NCBI RefSeq assembly: GCF_001543205.1
Contig: NZ_CP014162.1
Coordinates: 496,001-560,000 of the forward strand
Reading direction: 5' to 3'
Origin: Aerococcus urinaeequi
GTDB lineage: Bacteria; Bacillota; Bacilli; Lactobacillales; Aerococcaceae
DNA length: 64,000 bases
Both the position numbers and the translations under genes were made by a program. The stretch's first letter is position 1; every line of letters starts with the position of its first letter. Below the pieces are notes generated by a model. The model saw only the letters and a list, made by a program, of their open reading frames with translations. It was not told the DNA's origin and ran no database searches. Positions 53,236-63,400 of this stretch are shown piece by piece.

Positions 53236-53469
53236 TTATTCGAATTCAATTTCGACTGATTCAGTTAACACATCGGAATAGCTATAGCAGATGCGTTCAA
53301 ATTTGTTTTCTTCTTGGTCTAGTTCAACCACGAAAACAGCAGGGAAAGTGTCACTTAGCACCCCTTGGCGTTTCATCACGCGTTTACGACCAATCTGTTG
53401 TGTTAGATGGACGCGTTCACCGATTTTTCCTTCAAGTTCCGCTTTGATAGTTGCAATATTATTTGGCAT
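53236..53469 (-). CDS. veg: Veg family protein
   Basis: The 77-residue protein MPNNIATIKAELEGKIGERV and following match the Veg family (DUF1021), a small beta-rich protein linked in Bacillus to biofilm formation through SinR antagonism. GAGG lies 7 nt before the ATG. Gene order ksgA-veg-ispE is conserved with Bacillus. It has a strong double promoter at 53491-53544 and is probably highly expressed. There is no obvious terminator before ispE. Confidence 0.92.
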   Translation of the reverse strand: MPNNIATIKAELEGKIGERVHLTQQIGRKRVMKRQGVLSDTFPAVFVVELDQEENKFERICYSYSDVLTESVEIEFE

Positions 53470-53490
53470 GCCCTCACCTCTCTACCTTAC

Positions 53491-53544
53491 AGTATACCAT
53501 AAAATGCAAGATATTTAAATACCATTTTTGTCTTTTATTGTCAA
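53491..53544 (-). promoter_or_regulatory. Tandem promoters of veg
   Basis: Upstream: TTGACA (53539-53544), 17 bp, TATTTA (53516-53521). Downstream: TTTAAA, 17 bp, extended TG-G-TATACT with TATACT at 53491-53496. Confidence 0.6.
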
Positions 53545-53587
53545 CAATTATAATGGTAAATTAGGTGAGAATTTTAGCCAAATGTTC

Positions 53588-54484
53588 TTAATCTTGGAAG
53601 GTCAAATCTTCTTTGTACAGGGCGTCTGCCAAGTGTCCAAAATCTGCAATCGTTAAAGTTTCCGCTCGTTGCTTTTGGTCAATACCTGCAACTTCAAGGG
53701 CTTTTAACATTTTTTCAACCACGACTTCCTCTTTTCCAAAGGCAGCACGTAAGTTATTCCAGATGGTCTTACGGCGTTGTTTGAAGCTTGACCGTACTAA
53801 GTGGAAGAAAAATGCTTCATTTTCAACAGTAATTCTTGGTTTATCCAGTTTGTTTAAGGCCAAGATAGCCGAATCTACGTTAGGTTGTGGGTTAAAAACA
53901 GTCCGCGGTACAGTAAAGGCGATTTCCGCGTCACAGTAGTATTGAATAGCTACTGATAATGACCCGTAAGCCTTTGTTCCTGGGGCTGCTGTCAATCGTT
54001 CTGCTACCTCTTTTTGCATCATCAAGATGAATTGGTCGAAGTGGAAGCTAGCTTCAAGTAAATTGAAGATAATCGGTGTTGTAATATAATATGGCAAGTT
54101 AGCCACTACAACCGTCCGCTCAGCAGGTGGGAAGGCCGCCATTGTCGCGTTCAAGTCCGCCTCCAAGATATCTTGGTGCTTGATTGTTACATTGTCGTAG
54201 TCACTTAGGGTATCTGCTAAAACTGGCAACAAGCGTTGGTCAATTTCAAAAGCCAATACTTCCTTAGCATTGATAGCTAAAAACTCCGTTAAAGCCCCAA
54301 TCCCCGGTCCGATTTCAATAGCATTGGTATCCTTGTCCACCCCTGCCACGTCCACCATATGTTGTAGGATTTGCGGTTCAGTCAGGAAGTTTTGTCCTAA
54401 AGACTTTTTCGCATCTAAATTGAATTTCTTTAGGATAGCACCCGTTCTTGATGGCGTTGCAATATATTTAAATGGTTCATTCAT
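53588..54484 (-). CDS. rsmA: 16S rRNA dimethyladenosine transferase KsgA/RsmA
   Basis: RsmA dimethylates two adjacent adenines near the 3' end of 16S rRNA. The 298-residue enzyme has KKSLGQNFLTEPQIL, SAM loop AIEIGPGIGALT, NLPYYITTPI and the C-terminal SSFKQRRKTIWNNLRA. The ATG at 54484 is chosen; a GTG at 54493 lies in the weak ribosome site TAGGTG. It starts 9 bp after the rnmV stop codon, so the two are probably translated in coupling. Confidence 0.94.
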   Translation of the reverse strand: MNEPFKYIATPSRTGAILKKFNLDAKKSLGQNFLTEPQILQHMVDVAGVDKDTNAIEIGPGIGALTEFLAINAKEVLAFEIDQRLLPVLADTLSDYDNVTIKHQDILEADLNATMAAFPPAERTVVVANLPYYITTPIIFNLLEASFHFDQFILMMQKEVAERLTAAPGTKAYGSLSVAIQYYCDAEIAFTVPRTVFNPQPNVDSAILALNKLDKPRITVENEAFFFHLVRSSFKQRRKTIWNNLRAAFGKEEVVVEKMLKALEVAGIDQKQRAETLTIADFGHLADALYKEDLTFQD

Positions 54485-54493
54485 AATTTTCAC

Positions 54494-55123
54494 CTATTTC
54501 TTTTGGTAATTTTCAAGCACTGCTGCCACTTGGTCTAATGATATCTGGAAAAGGGCTAACCGTTTCGCAAGCTGTTTGCCGTTGACATAACCCAAGTGTA
54601 GCTGGCTTGATAAGTATTCTCTTCTGTCTTTGGCATCCGGCGTCCCAATCAACCTCAAGGCAATCAAGTCTTTTTGTGCGATAGGTTCAACCGCGTTTCC
54701 TGCTGGATCAGCCAACTGGTAAACATTGACCAACGCTTTTTCAATCGCTGAATCAGAGGCATGCTCAACCCCTAAACTCCCCTTGTGACTTGGTTTCGCT
54801 TCATCTCGTTCAATAAAGGCATGTTGAACACCAGGTACAGCATCCACAACCGCTTGACGAATCTTAGTGCCTGAGATATCTGGATCTGTAAAGACAATCA
54901 CCCCATGGAGTTCATGAGCTTTCTTGATTTCAAGCAAGGTACGTTCATCAACTGCTGACCCGTTAGTTTCAATAGTTGTGACTTGGTAGAGCCGGTTCAA
55001 CCGTTGGGTATCTGACTTGCCCTCAACTACAATCACCTGTTTAATCTGTTTCTTTTGTTTTGCAGATGGATTTTCAGCTTTCGCCATCTCTCCCTGTTTG
55101 TCTTCAGCTGTCATATCACGCAT
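54494..55123 (-). CDS. rnmV: Ribonuclease M5
   Basis: RNase M5 matures 5S rRNA. The 209-residue protein has a Toprim domain with VIVVEGKSDTQRL and IVFTDPDISGTKIR, the acidic metal-binding residues. It carries an extra charged N-terminal tail of about 27 residues compared with the usual 185 or so. The ATG immediately follows the tatD stop (TAGATG) with only a purine-rich AAAGAAAG as ribosome site; a later in-frame ATG could be the real start. Confidence 0.9.
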   Translation of the reverse strand: MRDMTAEDKQGEMAKAENPSAKQKKQIKQVIVVEGKSDTQRLNRLYQVTTIETNGSAVDERTLLEIKKAHELHGVIVFTDPDISGTKIRQAVVDAVPGVQHAFIERDEAKPSHKGSLGVEHASDSAIEKALVNVYQLADPAGNAVEPIAQKDLIALRLIGTPDAKDRREYLSSQLHLGYVNGKQLAKRLALFQISLDQVAAVLENYQKK

Positions 55124-55921
55124 CTACTTTCTTTTGACCAATTGTTGGCCATCAAAATCCAATGCGAATACATCCAAAGCATTTTGGAAGGTTTGCGCTT
55201 CAAAATCTGCAATTGAACTTTCACGTGTTGTTGCCAAGGTCTCTGCCACATAGGCTACAAAGGCTGATTCATTACGTTTGCCCCGTTTTGGTACCGGCGC
55301 TAAATACGGCGAATCTGTCTCAATCAAAATCTTATCATCAGGCACCAATTTCGCAGCTTCCCGCACTTCCCCCGTTTTTTTGAAGGTCGATACCCCAGAA
55401 AAAGAGACATGCATGCCTAAATCTAGGAATTTCTCGACCCATTCAGGTGTTTCACCAAAGGAATGCATAATGCCACCGAAGTCGCCCACTTTTTCTTCTT
55501 TTAAAATGCGGTAACAATCAGCCGTCGCGTCCCGGTTATGGATGACAATAGGCAACTGTAATTCGCGGGCAATCGCTAGTTGACGGCGGAAAACTTTTTC
55601 TTGTACGTCACGGGGACTAGTATCCCAGTAATAATCCAAGCCTGTTTCCCCAAGCGCCACTACCCGGTCATCTTCTAAAGTAGATAATAGGTATTTTTCA
55701 GCATCAGCATTGTAATCCACCGCTTCAGTTGGATGCCAACCGTAAATTCCAACCATGTCCCCATTTTCCTTGACCATTTCTTGGGCTCGGTTAATGGTAT
55801 TGTAGTTAAAACCTACTAAGGCAAAGCCTTTTACCCCAGCATGTCTAGCCCGAGTGATGGTTTCATCGCGGTCGTCATTAAAATCATCTACATTTAAATG
55901 TGTGTGCGTATCAAATAACAT
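55124..55921 (-). CDS. tatD: TatD-family metal-dependent DNase
   Basis: The 265-residue TIM-barrel hydrolase has DTHTHLN (H6, H8), ALGETGLDYYWD with the bridging glutamate, IVIHNRDA and ETDSPYLAPVPKRGKRNE. TatD proteins are 3'-5' exonucleases or DNases in the cytoplasm. AAGGA lies 6 nt before the ATG. It lies between metG and rnmV, as yabD does in Bacillus. Confidence 0.93.
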   Translation of the reverse strand: MLFDTHTHLNVDDFNDDRDETITRARHAGVKGFALVGFNYNTINRAQEMVKENGDMVGIYGWHPTEAVDYNADAEKYLLSTLEDDRVVALGETGLDYYWDTSPRDVQEKVFRRQLAIARELQLPIVIHNRDATADCYRILKEEKVGDFGGIMHSFGETPEWVEKFLDLGMHVSFSGVSTFKKTGEVREAAKLVPDDKILIETDSPYLAPVPKRGKRNESAFVAYVAETLATTRESSIADFEAQTFQNALDVFALDFDGQQLVKRK

Positions 55922-55983
55922 AGTTTTCCTTTCTTAACTTAGAAAAAGGGACTGTGACAACCAGCCCCTTCTTCGCGTTATCT

Positions 55984-58026
<2,043 letters not shown>

Positions 58027-58044
58027 CTATTCTCTTTCCGTAAT

Positions 58045-58053
58045 AGTATATCA
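58045..58053 (-). promoter_or_regulatory. Extended -10 promoter of metG
   Basis: TG-A-TATACT on the minus strand, 43 bp before the GTG start. Confidence 0.5.
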
Positions 58054-58172
58054 TAATCTACCAGTATTTTAAGGGGTTTCGACGACATTTACGATCACCC
58101 GTGTCATGAATAATTGATAATGTCCTAATGATTCAATTCGAAAAATGGCAAACTTGCTCTAAGCTGATTCAC

Positions 58173-58210
58173 TAGTCTACCTACTTGTCTACTTGCTAGA
58201 CTACTTGCTT
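58173..58210. repeat. Short imperfect repeats after the NlpC gene
   Basis: CTACTTG occurs at 58181, 58189 and 58201, with related AGTCTAC units, abutting the stop codon of the NlpC/P60 gene. Confidence 0.6.
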
Positions 58211-58730
58211 ACAGGTCGTTAATCACCCGGTTAGCGAACTGTGGGGCAAAGCGGCCGACATGACCGTATGAAACAGATTTCCCCGGACTTGGGGCATGTA
58301 AATAATAGCCATCCGCGAGTGCCAAGGCGACGTGGTAAACCTGGTCGTCTTCTTCAAAAAAATACAGGTCGCCTGGTTGAACATTGTTTAAGTCTACAGG
58401 TTGGCCAAAATATTGCTGTTGGTTGGTTGTGCGTGGCATATATAAGCCGTTTTCCTTAAAAATATATTCAATAAAACCGGAGCAATCAAAACCAGATAGG
58501 TCGTTACCACCCCAAATATAAGGAGTGCCAATCAAGTCATTGGCTGTGGTCAGGACGGCTTGCCGTTTAGTAGTTGTAGTATTGAATAGTAGTTGCGCAT
58601 TTTGGTCGCTAGCTGGTAGAGACGCTATTGTGCCCTTCCCCTTGGCATGAATGGCTTGTGCTGGAAAGGCGAGTGCAGCCACTGTATATAAGGCGGTCAG
58701 CAAGTATAAGAAACTTCTTTTTTTAAACAT
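58209..58730 (-). CDS. Secreted NlpC/P60 family peptidase
   Basis: The 173-residue precursor has a signal peptide (basic start, hydrophobic 8-22, likely cleavage after AQA or IHA). The NlpC/P60 domain has the nucleophile C83 in FDCSGF, H133 in VYHVAL and H145 in LHAPSPG. It should cleave peptidoglycan stem or cross-bridge peptides outside the cell. No LysM or SH3 binding domain is present. The ATG at 58730 has AAGGAG 8 nt upstream and is preferred to GTG at 58739, which lies in the ribosome site. Confidence 0.9.
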   Translation of the reverse strand: MFKKRSFLYLLTALYTVAALAFPAQAIHAKGKGTIASLPASDQNAQLLFNTTTTKRQAVLTTANDLIGTPYIWGGNDLSGFDCSGFIEYIFKENGLYMPRTTNQQQYFGQPVDLNNVQPGDLYFFEEDDQVYHVALALADGYYLHAPSPGKSVSYGHVGRFAPQFANRVINDL

Positions 58731-58865
58731 ATCGATCACTCCTTTTATGGTTATTACAGGGCTATCATATCAGGTTGAAATCCTTGTTACTATAGGATTT
58801 ACACAAGTTTTACCAAGCGTTTATTTGTTTTTTTACGTATACGTTGTGGGTTCAAAGTGCTGTCA

Positions 58866-58897
58866 AAAAAAGACCTGAACCGGAGTCCAAGTCTTTC
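58866..58897 (-). terminator. Terminator after tyrS
   Basis: AAAGACTTGGAC pairs with GGTTCAGGTCTTT (two wobbles), followed by T7. Confidence 0.85.
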
Positions 58898-58916
58898 ATC
58901 GTTTCTATATCAATGT

Positions 58917-60182
58917 TTACGCGCCTTCGATGGTAACTAAGAAGTATTTTTTCTTACCGCGACGAACGACGATGTATTTGCCTTCGATGGCGTCTGTTGC
59001 TGAGATTTCGTAGTCGACGTCTTGTAGGCGTTGGCCGTTGATGTAGATGGCGCCGTTGTTGATGTCTTCACGTGATTGACGACGTGATCCTTCGATGCCT
59101 GCGTCTACTAACCAAACGGCTAAATTGTTGCCTTCTTTAGGCATTGTCGATCCTGGCATGTTACCGAAACCCTGTTCAATTTGTTTGGCTGATAGGTCTG
59201 CGATATTGCCTGAGAATAAGGCTTCTGTGATGGTTTGGGCATCTTGTAAGCCTGATTGACCGTGAACAAAAGTAGTCATTTCTTCTGCTAGCCGACGTTG
59301 TGCTTCACGTTTTTCTGGTTCACTAGCTACTTTTTCTTCTAGGGCATCGATTTCTTCTTTGCTTAAGAAGGTAAAGTATTTCAAGTATTTCACGACGTCT
59401 GCATCGTTTTGGTTTAACCAGAATTGGTAGAATTCGTATGGTGACGTTTTTTCTGGGTCTAGCCAAATCGCACCACCAGCTGTTTTACCGAACTTAGTGC
59501 CGTCCGATTTCAACATTAATGGAATAGTTAATCCAAAGGCTTCTGCGTCGGCACCAGCTTCTTTACGGATTAATTCTAGACCTGATGTGATGTTCCCCCA
59601 TTGGTCGGCCCCACCGATTTGTAGACGAACGTCTTCGTTTTCAAATAGGTGTAAGAAGTCCATTGATTGAAGGATTTGGTATGAGAATTCTGTAAATGAA
59701 ATCCCTGTTTCTAAACGTGAAGCAACGATGTCTTTTTTGATCATGGTATTCACGTTGAAACGTTTCCCAATATTACGTAAGAAATCAAGTAAAGTCAGGT
59801 TTTTAGTCCAGTCGTAGTTGTTGACCATACGGAAGTCGGCATCTTTTTCTTTTAGGAATAAGTTTTCCATTTGACCAGCTAATTTGCGGGCGTTGTCTTC
59901 TACTTGTTCCATAGATTGTAGGTTACGTTCTTCCGATTTACCTGAAGGGTCACCGATTGAACCTGTCGCTCCCCCAATTAAGATAACTGGACGGTGTCCT
60001 GCTAATTGGAATCGTTTAAGGACCATAAATGGAATTAAGTGACCGATATGTAGTGAGTCACCAGTTGGGTCAACACCGCAGTATAGGCTGATTTTGTTGT
60101 CTTTGATGTAGGCTTTTAGGCCGTCTTCGTCAGTTTGTTGGTTGATGGCACCGCGCCATTCTAATTCTTCAATAATGTTCAT
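58917..60182 (-). CDS. tyrS: Tyrosyl-tRNA synthetase
   Basis: TyrS charges tRNA-Tyr. The 421-residue class I enzyme has YCGVDPTGDSLHIGHLIPF with HIGH at 45-48, GGADQWGN, the KFGKT loop at 230-234 and a C-terminal S4-like RNA-binding domain. AAGGAGCG precedes the ATG. Expression is controlled by a T-box leader (60198-60505), as in many Firmicutes. Confidence 0.96.
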   Translation of the reverse strand: MNIIEELEWRGAINQQTDEDGLKAYIKDNKISLYCGVDPTGDSLHIGHLIPFMVLKRFQLAGHRPVILIGGATGSIGDPSGKSEERNLQSMEQVEDNARKLAGQMENLFLKEKDADFRMVNNYDWTKNLTLLDFLRNIGKRFNVNTMIKKDIVASRLETGISFTEFSYQILQSMDFLHLFENEDVRLQIGGADQWGNITSGLELIRKEAGADAEAFGLTIPLMLKSDGTKFGKTAGGAIWLDPEKTSPYEFYQFWLNQNDADVVKYLKYFTFLSKEEIDALEEKVASEPEKREAQRRLAEEMTTFVHGQSGLQDAQTITEALFSGNIADLSAKQIEQGFGNMPGSTMPKEGNNLAVWLVDAGIEGSRRQSREDINNGAIYINGQRLQDVDYEISATDAIEGKYIVVRRGKKKYFLVTIEGA

Positions 60183-60197
60183 GTTTTTCGCTCCTTT

Positions 60198-60505
60198 TTC
60201 CTTTTATAAAAATAAAAAAGCCCCTGCCCTAAGCTCTTCCAATTGGAAAAACCTAGACAGGGACGATTAATTACCGTGTTACCACCCAAATTGTTATAAA
60301 CATTTAGTTTACAACCTCTCTTTGTGCGTTATCGGGCACTAGTCGGCGGAATTTGTACTACTATGTGTAATTCACTATCAATCCTTGACTAGTTTTCACT
60401 CACCACTAGTTCGCTAATTACCAGATTCATCGCTACTCCACCAATTAAATTGGTGCCATAGTGCATTCCTTGCACAAGATTATTTGCGTGTGAAACTTTC
60501 GCTTC
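60198..60505 (-). promoter_or_regulatory. T-box riboswitch leader of tyrS
   Basis: Minus-strand RNA contains the canonical T-box GGGTGGTAACACGG (within 60275-60288), whose TGGT pairs with the free tRNA end, followed by CGTCCCTG and a terminator stem CCCTG..CAGGG with T6 (60214-60263). Upstream is a long stem I with a GAATTACACATAGTAG stretch that can present a TAC (Tyr) specifier. The stretch 60183-60600 has no gene other than this leader and its promoter. Confidence 0.93.
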
Positions 60506-60512
60506 TCACTGA

Positions 60513-60540
60513 ATTTTATCAAAGTCATTGGATAAGTCAA
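60513..60540 (-). promoter_or_regulatory. Promoter of the tyrS T-box leader
   Basis: TTGACT (60535-60540), a 16-bp spacer and TAAAAT (60513-60518) with the extended TG. Confidence 0.7.
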
Positions 60541-60600
60541 GCAGTTTTGAAGTCTTTTTCTACTATCGATTGATACTGATATGCTATCTTTTCTATCCAA

Positions 60601-60813
60601 CTACCATTCTTCGTGGTTCCATGCTAGGCCGTCTAATTGGCCTTGGGCTTGGAATAGACGTTTGTCGGTTTCTGCGATTTCAGCTTTCACTTTTTTTAGT
60701 ATGGCGATTGTTGCATAGTCTGTTGCTGTTTCGATGGCTTGATCAATGATCGCCTCTGTCCATTTCAAGTCATTTTCCATTCGGGTTCTAGTCTCCTTGC
60801 TTAATGCCGTCAT
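60601..60813 (-). CDS. Small helical hypothetical protein
   Basis: The 70-residue reading MTALSKETRTRMENDLKWTE and following is strongly helical and charged, without a recognisable family. The frame is open from 60861, overlapping the oxidoreductase gene. The ATG at 60813 is a compromise. An ATG at 60780 has AAGGAG 12 nt upstream and would give 59 residues. It is probably cotranscribed with the oxidoreductase. Function unknown. Confidence 0.45.
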   Translation of the reverse strand: MTALSKETRTRMENDLKWTEAIIDQAIETATDYATIAILKKVKAEIAETDKRLFQAQGQLDGLAWNHEEW

Positions 60814-60826
60814 ATGATGTGCCCGC

Positions 60827-61507
60827 TTAACGCCAGCTTGTTTTAGGTAGTTGCGCTTCAATGTCGCCTAGATTGTCCATTTCATCTGCCCATTCTTCAG
60901 CAACTAAATTTAATTGCTCTTGTAATGGTTGATCAAAATCGCCTGCAATATCTTTTAATTGGGCGATCAACCAAGCGTTTCGCTCAGCAAATTTTGCCTG
61001 GGCTGGTAGTTCTAGGTATTGTCTAAAACGGACTAAATTGTCTTGCTGGATATGTTCTGGTTGGTAGGAATGTTGGGCAAGGACAAATGGTGGCAGGTAA
61101 TCTAAGCCGATCGCACGTGCAAAGGATTGGAAAGGTCGAAGTAATTCTGAAATGGTTACTTGTTCCCGGCCACCTGCTTGGTACTGTCTTAAAGGTACAC
61201 CCACCGAGATGATTACACCAAATTCTTTACCTTTTAAATTTTTACTATAGGTATCTAAAAATTCTTTGCTAAAGACTTCTTGAATAAAGTCTGATACTAA
61301 ACCGGGTGCTTGATACCAGAATAATGGAAATTGAAGCAGCCATCTGTCTGATGTTAGGATAGCTTCTTGATAAGCTGTCACATTTGCTTCAGTGAATGGT
61401 CGTTCAATTTGGATAAAAGGAATGGTATTTGGTCTTGCTTCATATAGGAATTGATGGGACGCTGAAGTCTCCATTTCTGGATGACCACCAAAGATCACGC
61501 TTGCCAT
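60827..61507 (-). CDS. NAD(P)H-dependent quinone oxidoreductase (flavodoxin-like fold)
   Basis: The 226-residue protein belongs to the Flavodoxin_2 group (KefF/YwrO/MdaB type). It contains SVIFGGHPEMETSASHQFL at the N-terminus, SDRWLLQFPLFWYQAPGLV and a V-I-I-S-V-G-V-P-L strand before the FMN site. It should reduce quinones or similar electrophiles with NAD(P)H and FMN. The ATG at 61507 is preferred; the frame is open to 61555, but a TG-A-TAAAAT promoter element overlaps that upstream ATG, so the longer form would not be transcribed. Confidence 0.82.
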   Translation of the reverse strand: MASVIFGGHPEMETSASHQFLYEARPNTIPFIQIERPFTEANVTAYQEAILTSDRWLLQFPLFWYQAPGLVSDFIQEVFSKEFLDTYSKNLKGKEFGVIISVGVPLRQYQAGGREQVTISELLRPFQSFARAIGLDYLPPFVLAQHSYQPEHIQQDNLVRFRQYLELPAQAKFAERNAWLIAQLKDIAGDFDQPLQEQLNLVAEEWADEMDNLGDIEAQLPKTSWR

Positions 61508-61577
61508 TGATTCGCCTACTTTCTCATTTATATTTTCCCATGCATTTCTAGTCATTTTATCATAAGACTATTTTACA

Positions 61578-61609
61578 TAAGAAAAGCAGTCTAACCAAGT
61601 AGACTGCTT
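61578..61609 (-). terminator. Terminator after the AbgT-type gene
   Basis: Ten-bp stem AAGCAGTCTA/TAGACTGCTT, followed by TTCTT. Confidence 0.8.
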
Positions 61610-61632
61610 GCACAATTTATATTGAATGATTT

Positions 61633-63168
61633 TTATAATAAAACTGGTGAATTTGGTCCAACTGGGATACCAATTAGGTACCAGATGACTGCCATAATAA
61701 TCCACACAATACCGATGGCTACTGAGTAAGGTAATACGTTAGACATTAAAGTTCCTAAACCAGAACGCTTGTCGTATTTGTATAATACTGCTAGAACTAC
61801 CGGAATGTAAGCTTGCATTGGTGTTAACGGGTTAATAATCCCATCACCAATACGGTAAAGAATTTGGGTGAATGATGGGTGGTAACCTAATAGCATGAAC
61901 ATTGGGACAAAGATTGGTGCCAGGATTGCCCATTTTGCCGAAGCTGAACCAATAAAGAAGTCAACAAACATTGATAATAAAATGAATCCGATGATTAAGG
62001 CGATACCATTGGCGCTTTCTAGTAAGGCTGCTCCTGAAATCGCAATGACTGTCCCCATGTTAGACCATGAGAAGTATGCCATCATTTGACTTGAGAAGAA
62101 GATGATGACGATGAAGCTACCCATATCAGCCATTGATGAAGATAACATCCGAGACAAATCGTGTGAATCTTTGACTTGGCCGGTCATCTTACCGTATACG
62201 AAACCTGGTACGAAGAACATAATTGTCATCAAGACTGTGATACCATCCATAAATGGTGAACCAGAAATTAACGAACCTGTTTCAGCATTTGCTAAGAATG
62301 AATTTGGCATCAAGGCTAAAACTGCAACAATAACGATTGTCGCTAGTAATGACCAGTTTGCATATTTAACTGCTTTGATTTCCTTGTCTGATAATGAGCC
62401 ACCTTTGTGAGCCGCTGGTAATTCCTCACCGGCAAATTCAGGTTGGTACTCACCCATTTGTGGTAATGAAATTTTAGTCAGTACGAAGTAAATAACTGGT
62501 ACTAATACAAATGTTGAAACGAAGATGAAATAGTAGTTCATCGCAACATTTAGTTCAATATCTGGCAAAATAGTCTGTGCTGCTGATTCTGTAAAGGGGA
62601 ATACTAAGGCATCAGACATCCCCAACATCACGTTGGCCGCAAAGGCTGCAAGTGATGATACATAACCTAGAACTGCACCGGCCATTGGGTTTAAACCAAT
62701 TTTCAAGAAGGTTAAGGCTGCTAACGGTGGCAATACGATTGGACCAGCGTCCCCAGCGATATTGGCAATTACACCTGCAAAAATGATGATCAGCAAGATG
62801 TATTGCTTGGGCGCTTTCTCCACTACGTTAGTTAGAACCGCTTCAAAGTAACCTGATTTCTCAGCCATACCTACACCAAGCATAATAACTAACACGGCTG
62901 ACAAGGCTGGGAATCCGGCAAAGTTTGTCCCTGCTTCTGATATCATGCGAGCAAAGTATTCACCAGTTAGCAAGTTATTTACTGCAACCTCTGAATTATC
63001 TACTGGATTGACAACCGATACCCCAAACATACTCATTACCCATGACGCTAGAATAACTAGAATACTTAGGTAAATGAAGATCATAATTGGTGAAGGCATT
63101 TTGTTCCCTACACGTTCAATTCCGTTAAGGATACGGAGTAACCGTGATTCTTGTTGTTTTTCTTCCAC
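61633..63168 (-). CDS. AbgT-family transporter (p-aminobenzoyl-glutamate type)
   Basis: The 511-residue membrane protein has about eleven to thirteen helices and AbgT motifs: NKMPSPIMIFIYL near the N-terminus, FPALSAVLVIMLGVGMAEKSG, GDAGPIVLPPLAAL and PLTPMQAYIPVVLA. Family members carry p-aminobenzoyl-glutamate, or expel sulfonamides in some species. The start is GTG at 63166-63168 with a weak GAGATGA site. The neighbour upstream is a folate-type cyclodeaminase homologue, which fits a folate-fragment link. Confidence 0.9.
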   Translation of the reverse strand: MEEKQQESRLLRILNGIERVGNKMPSPIMIFIYLSILVILASWVMSMFGVSVVNPVDNSEVAVNNLLTGEYFARMISEAGTNFAGFPALSAVLVIMLGVGMAEKSGYFEAVLTNVVEKAPKQYILLIIIFAGVIANIAGDAGPIVLPPLAALTFLKIGLNPMAGAVLGYVSSLAAFAANVMLGMSDALVFPFTESAAQTILPDIELNVAMNYYFIFVSTFVLVPVIYFVLTKISLPQMGEYQPEFAGEELPAAHKGGSLSDKEIKAVKYANWSLLATIVIVAVLALMPNSFLANAETGSLISGSPFMDGITVLMTIMFFVPGFVYGKMTGQVKDSHDLSRMLSSSMADMGSFIVIIFFSSQMMAYFSWSNMGTVIAISGAALLESANGIALIIGFILLSMFVDFFIGSASAKWAILAPIFVPMFMLLGYHPSFTQILYRIGDGIINPLTPMQAYIPVVLAVLYKYDKRSGLGTLMSNVLPYSVAIGIVWIIMAVIWYLIGIPVGPNSPVLL

Positions 63169-63314
63169 TTATTTCATCTCTTTTCTTATTGTAATTCTTG
63201 CCTAGCTTTTCACTATTGTTTAGATTATAAAGATTCCATTAAATTTCTTCAAGTCTTTGTTAAATTTTGCATATTTTTTAACATTTCTTTAGTAGGTAAT
63301 CTCCGTTTTTCCAA

Positions 63315-63346
63315 ACAAAAAGACCCATATCATCTTTATATGGATC
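63315..63346 (-). terminator. Terminator after the cyclodeaminase-family gene
   Basis: GATCCATAT pairs with ATATGGGTC (one wobble), followed by T5. Confidence 0.75.
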
Positions 63347-63400
63347 GATTTGTTAGATTTGTATTTCCTGTGAAAGAGGCTATTATAAATTATAGAACTT

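Noticed and set aside
58173-58210. CRISPR-like repeat
   Set aside because: Units are only 7 bp with irregular spacing of 1-5 bp, and there are no spacers or cas genes.
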